Source: Betaproteobacteria bacterium
GTDB lineage: Bacteria; Pseudomonadota; Gammaproteobacteria; Burkholderiales; SG8-39
Length of the DNA stretch: 59,757 nucleotides
Direction: 5' to 3'
Assembly: GCA_009693235.1 (NCBI GenBank)
Contig: SHXR01000021.1
Coordinates: forward strand, 1 to 59,757
Below the pieces are notes generated by a model. That model was not told the DNA's origin, made no database searches, and saw only the letters and a program-made list of their open reading frames with translations. This document shows, in pieces, positions 1 through 10,797 of the stretch. Position 1 is the first letter of the stretch. Every line of letters begins with the position of its first letter. Both the position numbers and the translations under genes were made by a program.

Positions 1-39
1 CGTTGCCCACGCCTGCTGCGCCAAATACCGCAGAGAGAA

Positions 40-1035
40 TCAAGCCACCACCTGCAACGCCCGCTCGATTCCCGGCAGGTCGTCAATACCGCCGATGATC
101 AGCTCATCCAGACCAAGGGTTCGATAGTCGTCGTAACGCTTGCGAACTTCGCTTGCCGTCCCCGCCGCGGCGTGGCGATGGATGACATCGTCGGTAATGA
201 GTCGTTCAACGATCGGCCAGCACTCGTCGCGATAGGCATCCCATAGCGCTTGCTGATCGAGTGATGTGCCGGCCAGTTCGACATTCTTGGCATGATGTGC
301 GCCCCGCAGAATGAAACCCATGGTGCGCCGAATACTATTGCGCGCGGCCAATCCGTCATCGGCGATGCGTGTGTAGACGATGGACATGGTTTTGCAATGA
401 CCGGGACGTGTGCGGCGCGTCGCGCCTTGTTTCGTTTGCGCGACACACCACCGAATAAATTCAGGGGATGTAGCCGCCGAAATCAAAACGCCGTCAGCCA
501 TCTCGCCCGCCAGCTCCAACATCTTCGGACCGGATGCCGCCAACACGATCGGCACCGAGTCGGTTGGATTCGGCAGACGCCGCCCTTGCACGTTAAATGC
601 CGTACCGGCGTGGTTCATCGTCTCGCCCGCAAAGAGCGAGCGGCACACCTGAATGGATTCTCGAAGCGTAGGCACCGGATGCGGTGATGCGATACCGGCC
701 GCCGCAAGATCACCCGGCGCACCCACCCCAATGCAAAGCACCACCCGGCCGGGAAAGAGTTCGTCGAGCGCCGCCGCCGACATGGCGATCGAGACGGGAT
801 GGATGGCATACGGACTCATCGCCATCAGCGCGACTTTCACGCGCCTGGTTGCGGCTAGCACCGCATGGGCCGTGGTGACCGGATCGCGCAGAAACAGGTG
901 ACTCGCCATCCATAGCGTCGCTGCACCCGCCGCTTCGGCAGCCTTTGCTTGCGCCACCGCTTGAGCGATGCTCGCTCGGCCGTCAAAGGCAACGCCGATC
1001 GATCCGCGCGCGCTATTGCCCGGCATCGAATCCAT
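40..1035 (-). CDS. LLM-class F420-dependent oxidoreductase
   Basis: Luciferase-like monooxygenase (LLM) fold protein of 331 aa, a family that uses F420 or FMN for hydride transfer on varied substrates. Family features are an early GVAFDG strand, the segment FPGRVVLCIGVG near residue 100, and a C-terminal stretch ending in a GLDELIIGG strand, typical of LLM barrels. I chose the second of three clustered ATGs (1035) because AAGG lies six bases upstream of it; starts at 1041 and 1026 are possible. The gene overlaps the end of the upstream threonine-synthase-like gene, so the two are probably translationally coupled. F420 rather than FMN dependence is inferred, partly because F420 biosynthesis genes occur at the other end of the window. 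The substrate cannot be read from sequence. Confidence 0.8.
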   Translation of the reverse strand: MDSMPGNSARGSIGVAFDGRASIAQAVAQAKAAEAAGAATLWMASHLFLRDPVTTAHAVLAATRRVKVALMAMSPYAIHPVSIAMSAAALDELFPGRVVLCIGVGAPGDLAAAGIASPHPVPTLRESIQVCRSLFAGETMNHAGTAFNVQGRRLPNPTDSVPIVLAASGPKMLELAGEMADGVLISAATSPEFIRWCVAQTKQGATRRTRPGHCKTMSIVYTRIADDGLAARNSIRRTMGFILRGAHHAKNVELAGTSLDQQALWDAYRDECWPIVERLITDDVIHRHAAAGTASEVRKRYDDYRTLGLDELIIGGIDDLPGIERALQVVA

Positions 1036-2263
1036 ACGCATCCTTCAACACGCGCACCGCGTCATCAACATTTCCCGTTGCGCTAGGTAAGGCACCGAAG
1101 CGGCGATCAGCTGCGTCGGGATCCTTGAGACCGCCTGCCGTCATGAGCGCCACCACCGATGCGTTGGCGGCGATGATGCCCCGTGCTCGCAGCCGCTCGA
1201 TCAAAGGCAATGTGGCGGCGGCCGATGGCTCCGCCCAGATGCCCTCGGTGCGCGCCATTTTCTCCTGCCATATAAACATGGCCTCATCCTCGATAAACAT
1301 CGCGACACCATTGGAGGCACGCAAGGCGTGCACACCTTGATACGTTCCCTGCGCGGCGCCAATGGACGCGGCGATCGTCGGTACCGCGCGCTCACGCACC
1401 GGGGGTTGATCGAGCCCCGCCGTCATCGCGGCTGCAAACGATCCGGATATTTCCGCTGCGGCAAAGCGCGGTACCCGATCTATCCATCCGTATCGGCGCA
1501 TTTCATCGAAACCTTTCCAGATCCCATAAAGCGCATCGGCGTAACAAACCGGAAGCACGCACCAGTCCGGTGACCGCCAGTGCAGGGATTCCGCGATTTC
1601 ATAGGCAATGGTCTTGTAGCCCTCGATGCCGTAGGGGTTGCTGCCCACCGCCGGGCCGTAGTAGACCGACGTCGGATACCAACCAAAGCGATCTACCGCC
1701 GCCGACAAGACCCGCCAACGATCGGCGCTGGTCGGTACCACCAAGAGCATCGCGCCATAGGCGCGCATCTGCGTCACCATCGGCCCGGCGGCGCCTTGGA
1801 AGGTAACGACCACGCACGGCAATCCCGCCTTGGCGGCATACGCCGCGGTCGCAGCCCCCGCATTGCCAGAAGAGCTCGATGCGATCACGCGCGCGCCAAG
1901 CTTCACCGCCATCGAGACGGATGCGGATGCCAAGCGGTCCTTGAACGACCAGGTCGGATTGCAGCTCTCGTCCTTGATCCATAGATCACCCAGCCCAAGC
2001 TTTTGCACACGGACGAGCGGCGTCGCGCCTTCCCCGAGCGTGATGGCCTCCCTGGCATCCACCGGCAGGTGCGCATCGAAACGCCACATCGAAGCGTTTG
2101 GTGTTGGCGGGCCGGGCCGCGCCATTGATTGGCCGGGCTCGTACGCGACGGTAAGATTGGCCGCGACTCCCGCCGCGGCGCATGTTTTGCAGCCGCGCGC
2201 ATAGGCGGTAACAGGCAGCAGGGTCGAACAACGAATGCAGCGTAGGCCAGACGGTTTGCTCAT
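1013..2263 (-). CDS. Threonine synthase-like PLP-dependent enzyme
   Basis: Fold-type II pyridoxal-phosphate enzyme of 416 aa, closest in look to threonine synthase (O-phosphohomoserine to threonine). An N-terminal zinc-ribbon-like CxxC...CxxC pair (CIRC, CKTC) precedes the catalytic domain. The Schiff-base lysine is in PTWSFKDR and a glycine-rich phosphate loop (SSSGNAGAA) follows. Start: ATG at 2263 begins MSKPSGLRCIRC; the open frame upstream shows no conserved sequence. Adjacency to an LLM oxidoreductase rather than hom/thrB means it may be a paralogue acting on another amino acid, such as a diaminopropionate- or cysteate-type substrate. Fold assignment is firm, exact reaction is not. Confidence 0.8.
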   Translation of the reverse strand: MSKPSGLRCIRCSTLLPVTAYARGCKTCAAAGVAANLTVAYEPGQSMARPGPPTPNASMWRFDAHLPVDAREAITLGEGATPLVRVQKLGLGDLWIKDESCNPTWSFKDRLASASVSMAVKLGARVIASSSSGNAGAATAAYAAKAGLPCVVVTFQGAAGPMVTQMRAYGAMLLVVPTSADRWRVLSAAVDRFGWYPTSVYYGPAVGSNPYGIEGYKTIAYEIAESLHWRSPDWCVLPVCYADALYGIWKGFDEMRRYGWIDRVPRFAAAEISGSFAAAMTAGLDQPPVRERAVPTIAASIGAAQGTYQGVHALRASNGVAMFIEDEAMFIWQEKMARTEGIWAEPSAAATLPLIERLRARGIIAANASVVALMTAGGLKDPDAADRRFGALPSATGNVDDAVRVLKDAYGFDAGQ

Positions 2264-2404
2264 CAGCGCATTATGCCGATTGTCGAAAGAAGTGCGGGAT
2301 TGAAGACCGTAGGTTGCAAAAGCAGCGCGCATTCCACCAACGGTTTGGGCTTCGTATCGCATTGACCCCGGCGGCATGCATACTGCTTTTTCGTACCTGT
2401 GGCA

Positions 2405-2911
2405 CTACTTCATCCGCGCGGCAAGATCAGCCGGCTTCATCTGCTCGTAGGGTTCGAATGGCTGATGAATCCATGGATTCTCCGGCAGAAAATCCACGTA
2501 GTAGTCGGGCTTCACTTGCGAGCAGCCCTTGTACCAAAGAACGGCTGTCCGGATGTCCCGGATATGCGGATGGATGGATGCGACGTGCTTCTTCACCACT
2601 TCGAGGGTCGCACCGGAATCGACCAGATCATCCACCAGCAACACCGCATCGCCAATCGAATCGGTGGTCATCGTCATATGCTTTGCCACGACGATTTCCC
2701 CGCGCACATTGTCTGCTCCACCGACATACGAGGCGGTCGAGATGATGGCAAGCGGCGCATCGAAAATACGTGACAAGGCATCGCCCACCCGCAGACCGCC
2801 CCGTGCGATGCAAACGATCTGATTGAAGGTCCAGCCGGACCGATGCACATTGGCCGCCAACCGTTCGATGGTCCGGTTGTAATCGGTCCAGCTTACGTAG
2901 AGGTCACCCAT
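2405..2911 (-). CDS. Phosphoribosyltransferase (hypoxanthine/xanthine PRT-like)
   Basis: Type I phosphoribosyltransferase of 168 aa, expected to transfer ribose-5-phosphate from PRPP to a purine base. The PRPP-binding motif is VLLVDDLVDSGATL around residues 90-103, with two consecutive Asp and the SGAT loop. An ARGG motif near residue 37 matches the PPi-binding loop. It follows purA by 13 bp on the same strand, so purine salvage coupled to AMP synthesis is a sensible reading. This position downstream of purA is common in Betaproteobacteria. Base specificity (hypoxanthine, guanine or xanthine) is undetermined. Confidence 0.85.
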   Translation of the reverse strand: MGDLYVSWTDYNRTIERLAANVHRSGWTFNQIVCIARGGLRVGDALSRIFDAPLAIISTASYVGGADNVRGEIVVAKHMTMTTDSIGDAVLLVDDLVDSGATLEVVKKHVASIHPHIRDIRTAVLWYKGCSQVKPDYYVDFLPENPWIHQPFEPYEQMKPADLAARMK

Positions 2912-2924
2912 GCGGTTTGGTCTT

Positions 2925-4223
<1,299 letters not shown>

Positions 4224-4261
4224 TCATCGTTGATAATCGGTAGCGGTCCATGCCTTGCCAC

Positions 4262-5410
4262 CTACTGCAAGGTGGTGACAACCCATGCCGCCCCTTGCCG
4301 TACGATGCGTCGATCGCATCCTAATTCCGCCAGTGTAGCCGCATGTCCGGGGAGCTCGTAAATCACGATCTCGCCGGCGGTGCGCAGTTGCGTGATCTTC
4401 GCTTCCAGCGCGACGTCGACATCGAGCGGGGCGAGCACGCCACCGCGTTTCGGCGGTTGCGCGGAAACACGGTAGAGTTTGCGTAGATCAATACTGAACC
4501 CGGTCGCCGGCCGCGCCCGTCCGAACGCTTCGCCGACCTCATCGTACCTGCCACCCAACGCAATGGTGCCCGGCTCCTCGGCCGAGTATGCGGCAAACAC
4601 GACACCGCTGTGATAGTGATAGCCGCGCAAATCGGCGAGGTCGATACTCACCGAATCGGGGTGATCAGCGACCAACGCGCCAAGTGCGTCCAGTGCACTC
4701 GTAATATCCGGATCGGCGGGCAAGCACTTCCGCGCGGCGGCCAGCACCTCGATGTCGCCGTACAAATTCGGCAATTCAAGCAGCGCGTCGCGTGTCGATG
4801 CAGCGAAGTCAGTCGTCAACACAAGAATGCCGGCGCGATCTTTTTGCTGCAAAACCTCCAGCAGATCCTCTTCCTGTTCGCCTTGGATGCCGGCGCGCCG
4901 CGCTAAGGCGCGAAAGACGCCGACATGCCCGAGGTCGATCCGTGAGCGTGCGAGGCCTGCTGCCGCAAGCGCACGACGCACCAGACGCAGCATTTCGATA
5001 TCGCCCTCGATCCCTGCATGCCCGTAGAGTTCGGCGCCGATTTGCAGCGGCTCGCGGGTCGCGGTGAGATCACGCGGGCGCGAATGGAGGACCGTGCCGC
5101 AGTAACAAAGGCGCGCCACGCCATGCCGGTTCAGTAAATGGGCATCGATGCGCGCGACTTGGGGCGTGATATCGGCCCGCAAACCCATGGTGCGGCCGGA
5201 AAACTGGTCGATCAGCTTGAAGGTGCGGAGATCGAGGTCGCGGCCGGTGCCGGTGAGGAGCGACTCGATGTATTCCAGCATCGGTGGCATGACAAGCAGA
5301 TAGCCATGCGCCCGAAACAACTCCAGCAGACGCGAACGCAGCGCCTCGATACGCTCCGCTTCAGGCGGGAGAATATCGTCGACGTGTTCCGGCAATAGCC
5401 ACTTGCGCAT
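4262..5410 (-). CDS. hisZ: ATP phosphoribosyltransferase regulatory subunit
   Basis: HisRS-like regulatory subunit (382 aa) that assembles with short-form HisG to make the first enzyme of histidine biosynthesis and mediates histidine feedback. It is a class II synthetase catalytic-core paralogue. The N-terminus has [20 protein letters not shown], a motif-2-like RARD/TATRE region and the ALGGRYDE segment, but no anticodon-binding domain, so it is shorter than HisS. A true HisS is encoded separately at 12,627-13,922, which supports the HisZ assignment. Its place between DUF2065 and purA is the standard betaproteobacterial arrangement. Confidence 0.95.
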   Translation of the reverse strand: MRKWLLPEHVDDILPPEAERIEALRSRLLELFRAHGYLLVMPPMLEYIESLLTGTGRDLDLRTFKLIDQFSGRTMGLRADITPQVARIDAHLLNRHGVARLCYCGTVLHSRPRDLTATREPLQIGAELYGHAGIEGDIEMLRLVRRALAAAGLARSRIDLGHVGVFRALARRAGIQGEQEEDLLEVLQQKDRAGILVLTTDFAASTRDALLELPNLYGDIEVLAAARKCLPADPDITSALDALGALVADHPDSVSIDLADLRGYHYHSGVVFAAYSAEEPGTIALGGRYDEVGEAFGRARPATGFSIDLRKLYRVSAQPPKRGGVLAPLDVDVALEAKITQLRTAGEIVIYELPGHAATLAELGCDRRIVRQGAAWVVTTLQ

Positions 5411-5437
5411 GATGCCCCGCCGTCATTCGATCGCAGG

Positions 5438-5623
5438 TCAGGCCGCGGCGACGAACAGCACTAAGCCCGCAACAATCGAGGCGAATCCGACCGTGCGGAT
5501 CTGACCATCATTCATGGCGGCAATTTTAGTGAACATGTCGCGCCAGACGGACGGATTGACGAACGGCAATAGTCCCTCGATCACCAATGCGAGGCCCACT
5601 GCCATCAAGAGCGTCGACCCCAC
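5438..5623 (-). CDS. DUF2065 small membrane protein (YjeT-like)
   Basis: A 61-aa integral membrane protein with two predicted transmembrane helices (LLMAVGLALVIEGLLPFV and a C-terminal VGFASIVAGLVLFVAA) joined by a short charged loop containing WRDM. It matches the DUF2065/YjeT family, usually encoded directly after hflC. The start abuts the hflC stop with no gap, so it is in the same operon. Function is unknown; location suggests a link to the HflKC/FtsH membrane complex, but that rests only on position. Confidence 0.9.
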   Translation of the reverse strand: MGSTLLMAVGLALVIEGLLPFVNPSVWRDMFTKIAAMNDGQIRTVGFASIVAGLVLFVAAA

Positions 5624-6514
5624 CTATTTGGCGCCCCTTCCCTGTGGATTGGGCGCTTTGAAGTAGCGGAAGAAATCGGAAGTCGGATCGATCACCATCA
5701 GATCGCCGCGCGAACGGAAGGTCGCACGATAGGCTTCCATACTCCGATAAAACGAATAGAACTCCGGATTGGCGCCATACGCTTTGGCGTAGATCGCGGC
5801 GGCCCGTGCATCGCCTTCACCCTTCATCCGCTGCGCCTCGCGATAGGCCTCGGCAAGGATGACCGAGCGCTTTTGATCGGCTTCGGCACGAATGCGGTCG
5901 GCTTCACCGGCACCGGTTGATCGTTGCTCATTGGCGACGCGCTTGCGTTCCGATTCCATCCGCTGGTACACGCGCTCGCTCACCTCCTGCGGCAATTCAA
6001 CGCGCTTCAGGCGAACATCGACGATCTGCATGCCAAGCTCGCCCGCGATGACATTGGCCTTCTCGCGCATGGCGTCCATGATGTGATCGCGCTCTTCGGA
6101 GATGATTTCACGCAATTTCCGCACACCGAACTCGTCACGCAAGCCGGCGTTGACGGCGGTCGACAACCGATTCTGCGCAATGCGCTCATCGCCACCGGTA
6201 CGAAGATAGTACTGCTTCACATCGGTGATGCGCCATTTGACGAACGAGTCGACCAGAATCGGAATATTGCCGTCGGTGATGAAACGCTCGGCATCGGGCG
6301 TATCGAGCGTGAGGATGCGCGAGTCGAAATAACGAACGTTCTGGATGAACGGAATCTTCATGTGAAGGCCCGGCTCCTGAACGACCCCCTTCAATTCGCC
6401 CAGCTGAATCACGATCGCACTTTGCCGCTGATCGACGGTGTAAAGCGAGGCCGACAAGATGAGGACTACGACCACAAGGGCCGCGATAATACCGCCAAGA
6501 CTTTGTTTCATCAC
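5624..6514 (-). CDS. hflC: Protease modulator HflC
   Basis: SPFH-domain membrane protein (296 aa) that forms with HflK the large periplasm-facing cage around FtsH and modulates its proteolysis. An N-terminal signal-anchor helix (LGGIIAALVVVVLILSASLY) is followed by an SPFH domain with VDQRQSAIVIQLGE, and a long coiled-coil segment rich in RxEAD and ERxRVA repeats around residues 180-240. Start ATG overlaps the hflK stop by four bases (ATGA), so translation is coupled. Length and order are typical. Confidence 0.96.
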   Translation of the reverse strand: MMKQSLGGIIAALVVVVLILSASLYTVDQRQSAIVIQLGELKGVVQEPGLHMKIPFIQNVRYFDSRILTLDTPDAERFITDGNIPILVDSFVKWRITDVKQYYLRTGGDERIAQNRLSTAVNAGLRDEFGVRKLREIISEERDHIMDAMREKANVIAGELGMQIVDVRLKRVELPQEVSERVYQRMESERKRVANEQRSTGAGEADRIRAEADQKRSVILAEAYREAQRMKGEGDARAAAIYAKAYGANPEFYSFYRSMEAYRATFRSRGDLMVIDPTSDFFRYFKAPNPQGRGAK

Positions 6515-7758
6515 CGCACCTCTCGCTCTCGATTGCGCGGAATTTCACGACTGCGCACGGTCGGTGGTTCGACCACCGCCGGCGACGGCACATCGGCTGG
6601 CGACTTGGGGAAGGCAAACGTTCCATCGGTCGAATTGGGGTTCGGGACCGCACCGGTCATCTGCATCAACCGATCCAATGGCAGATAGAGCATGTTGTTG
6701 TTCTGGCGCGTATCGATCATCACTTTGGTTGAATTGGCCATGATCTGCTGGACCGTTTCGAGATAGATCCGCTCGCGTGTTACGCCAGGCGCCCGCTCGT
6801 ATTCGGTCAGCACTTGCCGGAACCGTGACGCCTCACCTTCGGCGTTCGCCACCACCGTCTGCCGATAGCCGGTGGCTTCTTCGAGCAATCGGGAAGCAGC
6901 GCCGCGCGCTTTCGGCAATACATCGTTGGCGTACGCCTCGCCTTCGTTCTTCAAGCGTTCGCGATCCTGACCGGCTTTCACCGCATCATCGAACGCGGCC
7001 TTGACTTCTTCCGGTGCTTGCGCGGCCTGCAGGTTGACGCGACGAACGCCGATGCCCGATTTGTAGCGATCGAGGATGTCTTGCATCAGTTTTTGCGTGT
7101 CGGCAGCGACCTTGCCGCGGCCTTCTGACAAGACAACATCCATCTTGCTCTTGCCGATAATTTCGCGAATCGCGGTTTCCGCGACCTGCTTGACGGCGTC
7201 TTCCGCGTTCTTGTTGTTGAACAGGAATTCGAGCGGATCGCGAATTTCGTATTGCACGACGAACTGGATATCGATGATGTTTTCATCATCGGTAAGCACG
7301 AGCGATTCCTTGGTATTCCGGCGTTTCACGGCCGCGGATTCGGAAAATCCGACTTCCACATTGCGCACCTGCGAAACGTTCACCAGCTCATGGGTCTGTA
7401 TTGGATAAGGGACGCGCCAGTTGAGGCCTTCCGTGGCCGTGCTGCGGTACTTGCCGAATTGCAGGACCACACCGCGGTATTGGGGATCCACGATGAAAAA
7501 TCCGCTGGCCAGCCAAGCGAGCAAGACCAAACCGCCCAACATGATCGCGCCACCGCTCATCTGACGCGCACTGGGGGGCTGTGGGCCGCCGCTTTGCCCG
7601 CTGCCGTTCTTGCGGCCGAACATGGCGGAGAGCTTTTGATTGAAATTGCGCCAGAGCTCGTCGAGGTCGGGCGGACCACCGCTTCCGCCACCGTTGCCAC
7701 CACCCGAGTTTCCACCACCACCCGAGCCGCCCTTGCGGCCCCACTGAGGATCAGACAT
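6511..7758 (-). CDS. hflK: FtsH protease activity modulator HflK
   Basis: Partner of HflC in the HflKC complex that surrounds FtsH in the inner membrane. The protein is 415 aa. A Gly/Ser/Asn-rich low-complexity N-terminus (residues about 8-32) precedes one transmembrane helix (IMLGGLVLLAWLASGFFIV) and an SPFH domain with Q(Y)RGVVLQFGKY; a coiled coil and a Pro/Val-rich C-terminus follow. The open frame runs 42 codons upstream inside hflX; I chose ATG 7758 because MSDPQWGRK is the conserved family start, giving an 8-base overlap with the hflX end. Confidence 0.95.
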   Translation of the reverse strand: MSDPQWGRKGGSGGGGNSGGGNGGGSGGPPDLDELWRNFNQKLSAMFGRKNGSGQSGGPQPPSARQMSGGAIMLGGLVLLAWLASGFFIVDPQYRGVVLQFGKYRSTATEGLNWRVPYPIQTHELVNVSQVRNVEVGFSESAAVKRRNTKESLVLTDDENIIDIQFVVQYEIRDPLEFLFNNKNAEDAVKQVAETAIREIIGKSKMDVVLSEGRGKVAADTQKLMQDILDRYKSGIGVRRVNLQAAQAPEEVKAAFDDAVKAGQDRERLKNEGEAYANDVLPKARGAASRLLEEATGYRQTVVANAEGEASRFRQVLTEYERAPGVTRERIYLETVQQIMANSTKVMIDTRQNNNMLYLPLDRLMQMTGAVPNPNSTDGTFAFPKSPADVPSPAVVEPPTVRSREIPRNREREVR

Positions 7759-8923
7759 AGGTATTTCCGACTTCCGGCACGGTTGGATCGATCGCAGTGT
7801 TGAGAAGTTCGCGGGAACTTCTGGATGCGGCCATCTCGGTGATGGCTTCGCGAAGATGTTCGATGCCCTGTCCCGTCTTGGCACTCATCCGAACGCGCGC
7901 GATGGTACCACATTCATCTCGGTCAATTCCTGGTCGGATATCGGTGCGGTCGATCTTGTTGAGGACCAAGAGTTGCGGGATTGCAGCGGCGCCGATCTCG
8001 GCTAGGACTTGATTGACTTGCTCGATTTGCTGCGCGCGTCCCGGTGAGGAGGCATCGACGACATGCACCAGGATGTCGGCCTGCACCGTCTCCTCCAGCG
8101 TGGCGCGAAAGGCGGCCACCAGTGCGTGCGGGAGGTCGCGGATAAAGCCGACGGTATCGGAGACGGTGAGATTGCCGGCCGCCGGCAAATACATCCGGCG
8201 CGTCGTGGTGTCGAGGGTGGCAAATAACTTGTCGGCCGCGTAGGACCGGGCATGCGTCAAGGAATTGAATAGCGTCGATTTGCCGGTATTGGTGTAGCCG
8301 ACGATCGACACCGACAAAATATCGCGGCGGGAGCGGGCGCGTCGTTGGACGTCCCGTTGCCGCCGCAATTTTTTGAGCTTTTCGCGGAGCACCTTTACAC
8401 GGGTGCCAAGCAGCCGGCGATCGGTTTCAAGCTGGGTCTCACCGGGGCCACGCAAGCCAATGCCGCCGCGTTGACGTTCCAAGTGAGTCCATCCGCGCAC
8501 CAGGCGGGTGGAGAGGTGTTCGAGTTGCGCGAGTTCGACCTGCACCTTGCCTTCATGGCTCTTGGCGCGTTGGGCAAAGATGTCGAGAATAAGGCTCGCT
8601 CGATCGATGACCCGGCATCCCAAGGCTCGTTCGAGATTGCGTTCCTGGGCGGGCGACAAGGCATGATTGAAGAGGATGACACTGTTCGGATGTCCGACCA
8701 ACATCTCCTTGATTTCGGTCGCCTTGCCACTCCCGATGAACAAGGCCGGGTCTGCTTTGGCGCGCTTGGCTTTGACGCTCGCCTGCACGCGAAGACCGGC
8801 GCTCTTGCAAAGCAGTTCGAATTCTTCGCAGCGCTCGGCGAAATCGAGCGCGGAAATACTGCGGGAACCGAAATCGACGGCGACGAGAATCGCCGCATCA
8901 CCACTCTCAGGACGATCAAACAT
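7751..8923 (-). CDS. hflX: Ribosome-splitting GTPase HflX
   Basis: GTPase (390 aa) that binds and splits stalled or heat-damaged 70S ribosomes. The N-terminal HflX domain includes the GSGKA(T)EI nucleotide-binding-like loop. The G domain carries G1 GYTNTGKST near residue 210, G3 DTVGFI and G4 NKID. A helical linker rich in Arg/Lys lies before G1. The coding end overlaps the start of hflK by eight bases. Upstream is hfq at 51 bp, the conserved hfq-hflX-hflK-hflC order. Confidence 0.96.
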   Translation of the reverse strand: MFDRPESGDAAILVAVDFGSRSISALDFAERCEEFELLCKSAGLRVQASVKAKRAKADPALFIGSGKATEIKEMLVGHPNSVILFNHALSPAQERNLERALGCRVIDRASLILDIFAQRAKSHEGKVQVELAQLEHLSTRLVRGWTHLERQRGGIGLRGPGETQLETDRRLLGTRVKVLREKLKKLRRQRDVQRRARSRRDILSVSIVGYTNTGKSTLFNSLTHARSYAADKLFATLDTTTRRMYLPAAGNLTVSDTVGFIRDLPHALVAAFRATLEETVQADILVHVVDASSPGRAQQIEQVNQVLAEIGAAAIPQLLVLNKIDRTDIRPGIDRDECGTIARVRMSAKTGQGIEHLREAITEMAASRSSRELLNTAIDPTVPEVGNTYV

Positions 8924-8974
8924 CCCGCATGCCGCCTCGCGTCCGCATGCCGGGCCGGTAAGCGCCCCGCAATA

Positions 8975-9214
8975 TCACTCGCCTTCTAGGGCGTCTGGCG
9001 CGATCGTAACGGCGCGCGAGGGCACGACAGTCGAGATCGCGTGCTTGTAGACCATTTGCGTTACGGTGTTTTTGAGAAGGACGACGTACTGATCGAATGA
9101 TTCCACCTGCCCTTGCAGTTTGATTCCATTGACGAGATAGATCGATACAGGAATGTGCTCCTTGCGAAGCGTATTCAAGAATGGATCTTGTAACAGCTGT
9201 CCCTTGTTGCTCAT
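8975..9214 (-). CDS. hfq: RNA chaperone Hfq
   Basis: Sm-like hexameric RNA chaperone that helps small RNAs pair with mRNAs. The 79-aa length is normal for Betaproteobacteria. Sm1 is [20 protein letters not shown] and Sm2 contains [18 protein letters not shown] near the N-terminus provides the proximal-face residues. The C-terminal tail after Sm2 is short. It is relevant to the candidate small RNA at 24,022-24,097. The gene heads a presumed operon with hflX, hflK and hflC. Confidence 0.98.
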   Translation of the reverse strand: MSNKGQLLQDPFLNTLRKEHIPVSIYLVNGIKLQGQVESFDQYVVLLKNTVTQMVYKHAISTVVPSRAVTIAPDALEGE

Positions 9215-9240
9215 GAAGGCTCCAAGTCGATCTTTTTGTG

Positions 9241-9269
9241 CGGTTACTGTAATGGATTTCCGTTGTCAA
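9241..9269 (-). promoter_or_regulatory. Possible sigma-70 promoter for hfq
   Basis: On the minus strand a perfect -35 box TTGACA (9264-9269) is followed after 17 bases by the weak -10 TAACCG (9241-9246), about 27 bases upstream of the hfq ATG. The -35 match is strong but the -10 is poor, so this is a tentative call. The 166-bp gap between der and hfq (9215-9380) otherwise shows no gene. Confidence 0.35.
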
Positions 9270-9380
9270 TGCCATCCTCATGGCGCCTCTTAGCAGGGGA
9301 AATTCCATTGGGTCGCGGAATTCTCCAACTAGTTCCCCGTTCCGGTCCAGCCGGTGGATCGGCCGGACGGCCGGCTTCCG

Positions 9381-10706
9381 TCAATCCGCATGGACGAACG
9401 GATTCCGGCCGACGCGAAACTCGATCCGTAGGGGCGTCCCGTGCAGATCGAATGCGCGCCGGAAAATCCCTTCGAGATAGCGCCGATAGGTGTCGGAAAC
9501 CGACTGCAACGCCGTCCCATGGATGATGATGACAGGAGGATTACTGCCGCCTTGATGGGCATAACGCATTTTCGGACGGGTATACCCGCTGCGCGGCGGC
9601 GCCTGCTTGATCACTGCATCCTGTAACAGCCGCGTGAGGCGCGGCGTCGGCAGTTTGACCATGGCCGCGGCGAATGCTTCATCGACCGACGCCATGAGCG
9701 GCTGCAAACCGACGTGGTCGCGGGCCGACACGAAATGCATCCGGCCAAAATTAAGAAAACCCAGCTTACGCTCCAACGCACGTTTCACCTGATCGCGCGC
9801 ATAGCCCTCGAGGCCGTCCCACTTATTGACCGCGACCGTCAGCGCGCGGCCCCGCTCGACGATAAAGCCGGCAAGATGGGCATCCTGATCGGCGATTTCG
9901 GTCTGCGCATCGACCACCAGGATCGCCACGTTGGCTCGGTCAATCGCCTGCAAGGTCTTGATGACGGAAAATTTTTCGACGCCCTCGAACACCCGACCCT
10001 TGCGCCGCAGCCCGGCGGTATCGACCAGCAGGTAGCGCTTGCCGCCGTGCCGGAATTCGACTTCGATGGCATCGCGGGTCGTCCCGGGCCGATCGAAGGC
10101 AATCATGCGCTCTTCACCGAGCAGTGCATTCACCAGGGTTGACTTACCAACGTTAGGCCGTCCGACCACCGCAATGCGCGGCACGCGATTATCCTGGGGA
10201 AGATCATCGTCAACGGGCAGATCAGACAGCACGTCTTCCATTAACACGGTGATGCCATCGCCATGCGCCGCGGACACTGCCACCGGGTCACCCAGCCCGA
10301 GCTCGTAGAACTCTGCAGTAACGATAGCACGGTTCATACCCTCGGCCTTGTTCACCACCAACCGAATCGGCTTGGACAGCGTACGCAGCATGGTGGCAAT
10401 CCGCTGGTCTTGTGGCGTGAGTCCTTCCCGGCCATCGACCAGAAACAACACCCGGTCTGCCTCGGCCAGCGCAAGGCGTGTTTGCTTGGCCATTTCAAGG
10501 AGCATGCCGTCTTTGGCGATTGGATCCAGTCCACCCGTGTCGACGATCAGATACGGACGACCGCCGACACGCCCTTCGCCATAGTGGCGATCGCGCGTGA
10601 GGCCCGGCACATCGGCAACGATCGCATCCCGCGACCGGGTCAGCCGATTGAAAAAAGTTGACTTGCCGACGTTGGGGCGTCCAACCAGGACAATAGTGGG
10701 TTTCAT
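9381..10706 (-). CDS. der: Ribosome biogenesis GTPase Der (EngA)
   Basis: Essential double GTPase for 50S subunit maturation, 441 aa. Two tandem G domains are visible. The first has [14 protein letters not shown] at residue 8 onward, DTGGLD and NKAEG. The second has [15 protein letters not shown] near residue 180, DTAGLRR and NKWDGL. A C-terminal KH-like domain includes the [17 protein letters not shown] segment. The order bamB-der-hfq is standard. A 91-bp gap separates it from bamB. Confidence 0.97.
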   Translation of the reverse strand: MKPTIVLVGRPNVGKSTFFNRLTRSRDAIVADVPGLTRDRHYGEGRVGGRPYLIVDTGGLDPIAKDGMLLEMAKQTRLALAEADRVLFLVDGREGLTPQDQRIATMLRTLSKPIRLVVNKAEGMNRAIVTAEFYELGLGDPVAVSAAHGDGITVLMEDVLSDLPVDDDLPQDNRVPRIAVVGRPNVGKSTLVNALLGEERMIAFDRPGTTRDAIEVEFRHGGKRYLLVDTAGLRRKGRVFEGVEKFSVIKTLQAIDRANVAILVVDAQTEIADQDAHLAGFIVERGRALTVAVNKWDGLEGYARDQVKRALERKLGFLNFGRMHFVSARDHVGLQPLMASVDEAFAAAMVKLPTPRLTRLLQDAVIKQAPPRSGYTRPKMRYAHQGGSNPPVIIIHGTALQSVSDTYRRYLEGIFRRAFDLHGTPLRIEFRVGRNPFVHAD

Positions 10707-10738
10707 GGAATGCCCGAACGAATGGAACTGCGAAGAAG

Positions 10739-10760
10739 ACGCTGATTAAACTTGCGTGCC
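10739..10760. repeat. Possible degenerate copy of the ACGCTGATT dispersed repeat
   Basis: In the gap between der and bamB the sequence starts ACGCTGATTAA and ends GCGTGCC. These match the outer parts of the 40-base repeat at 23,014 and 37,360, with the middle missing. It may be chance or a deleted copy. Confidence 0.25.
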
Positions 10761-10797
10761 GGTGGACCGATGCGGCCGCCGGCGGCAGGGCCAAGCA

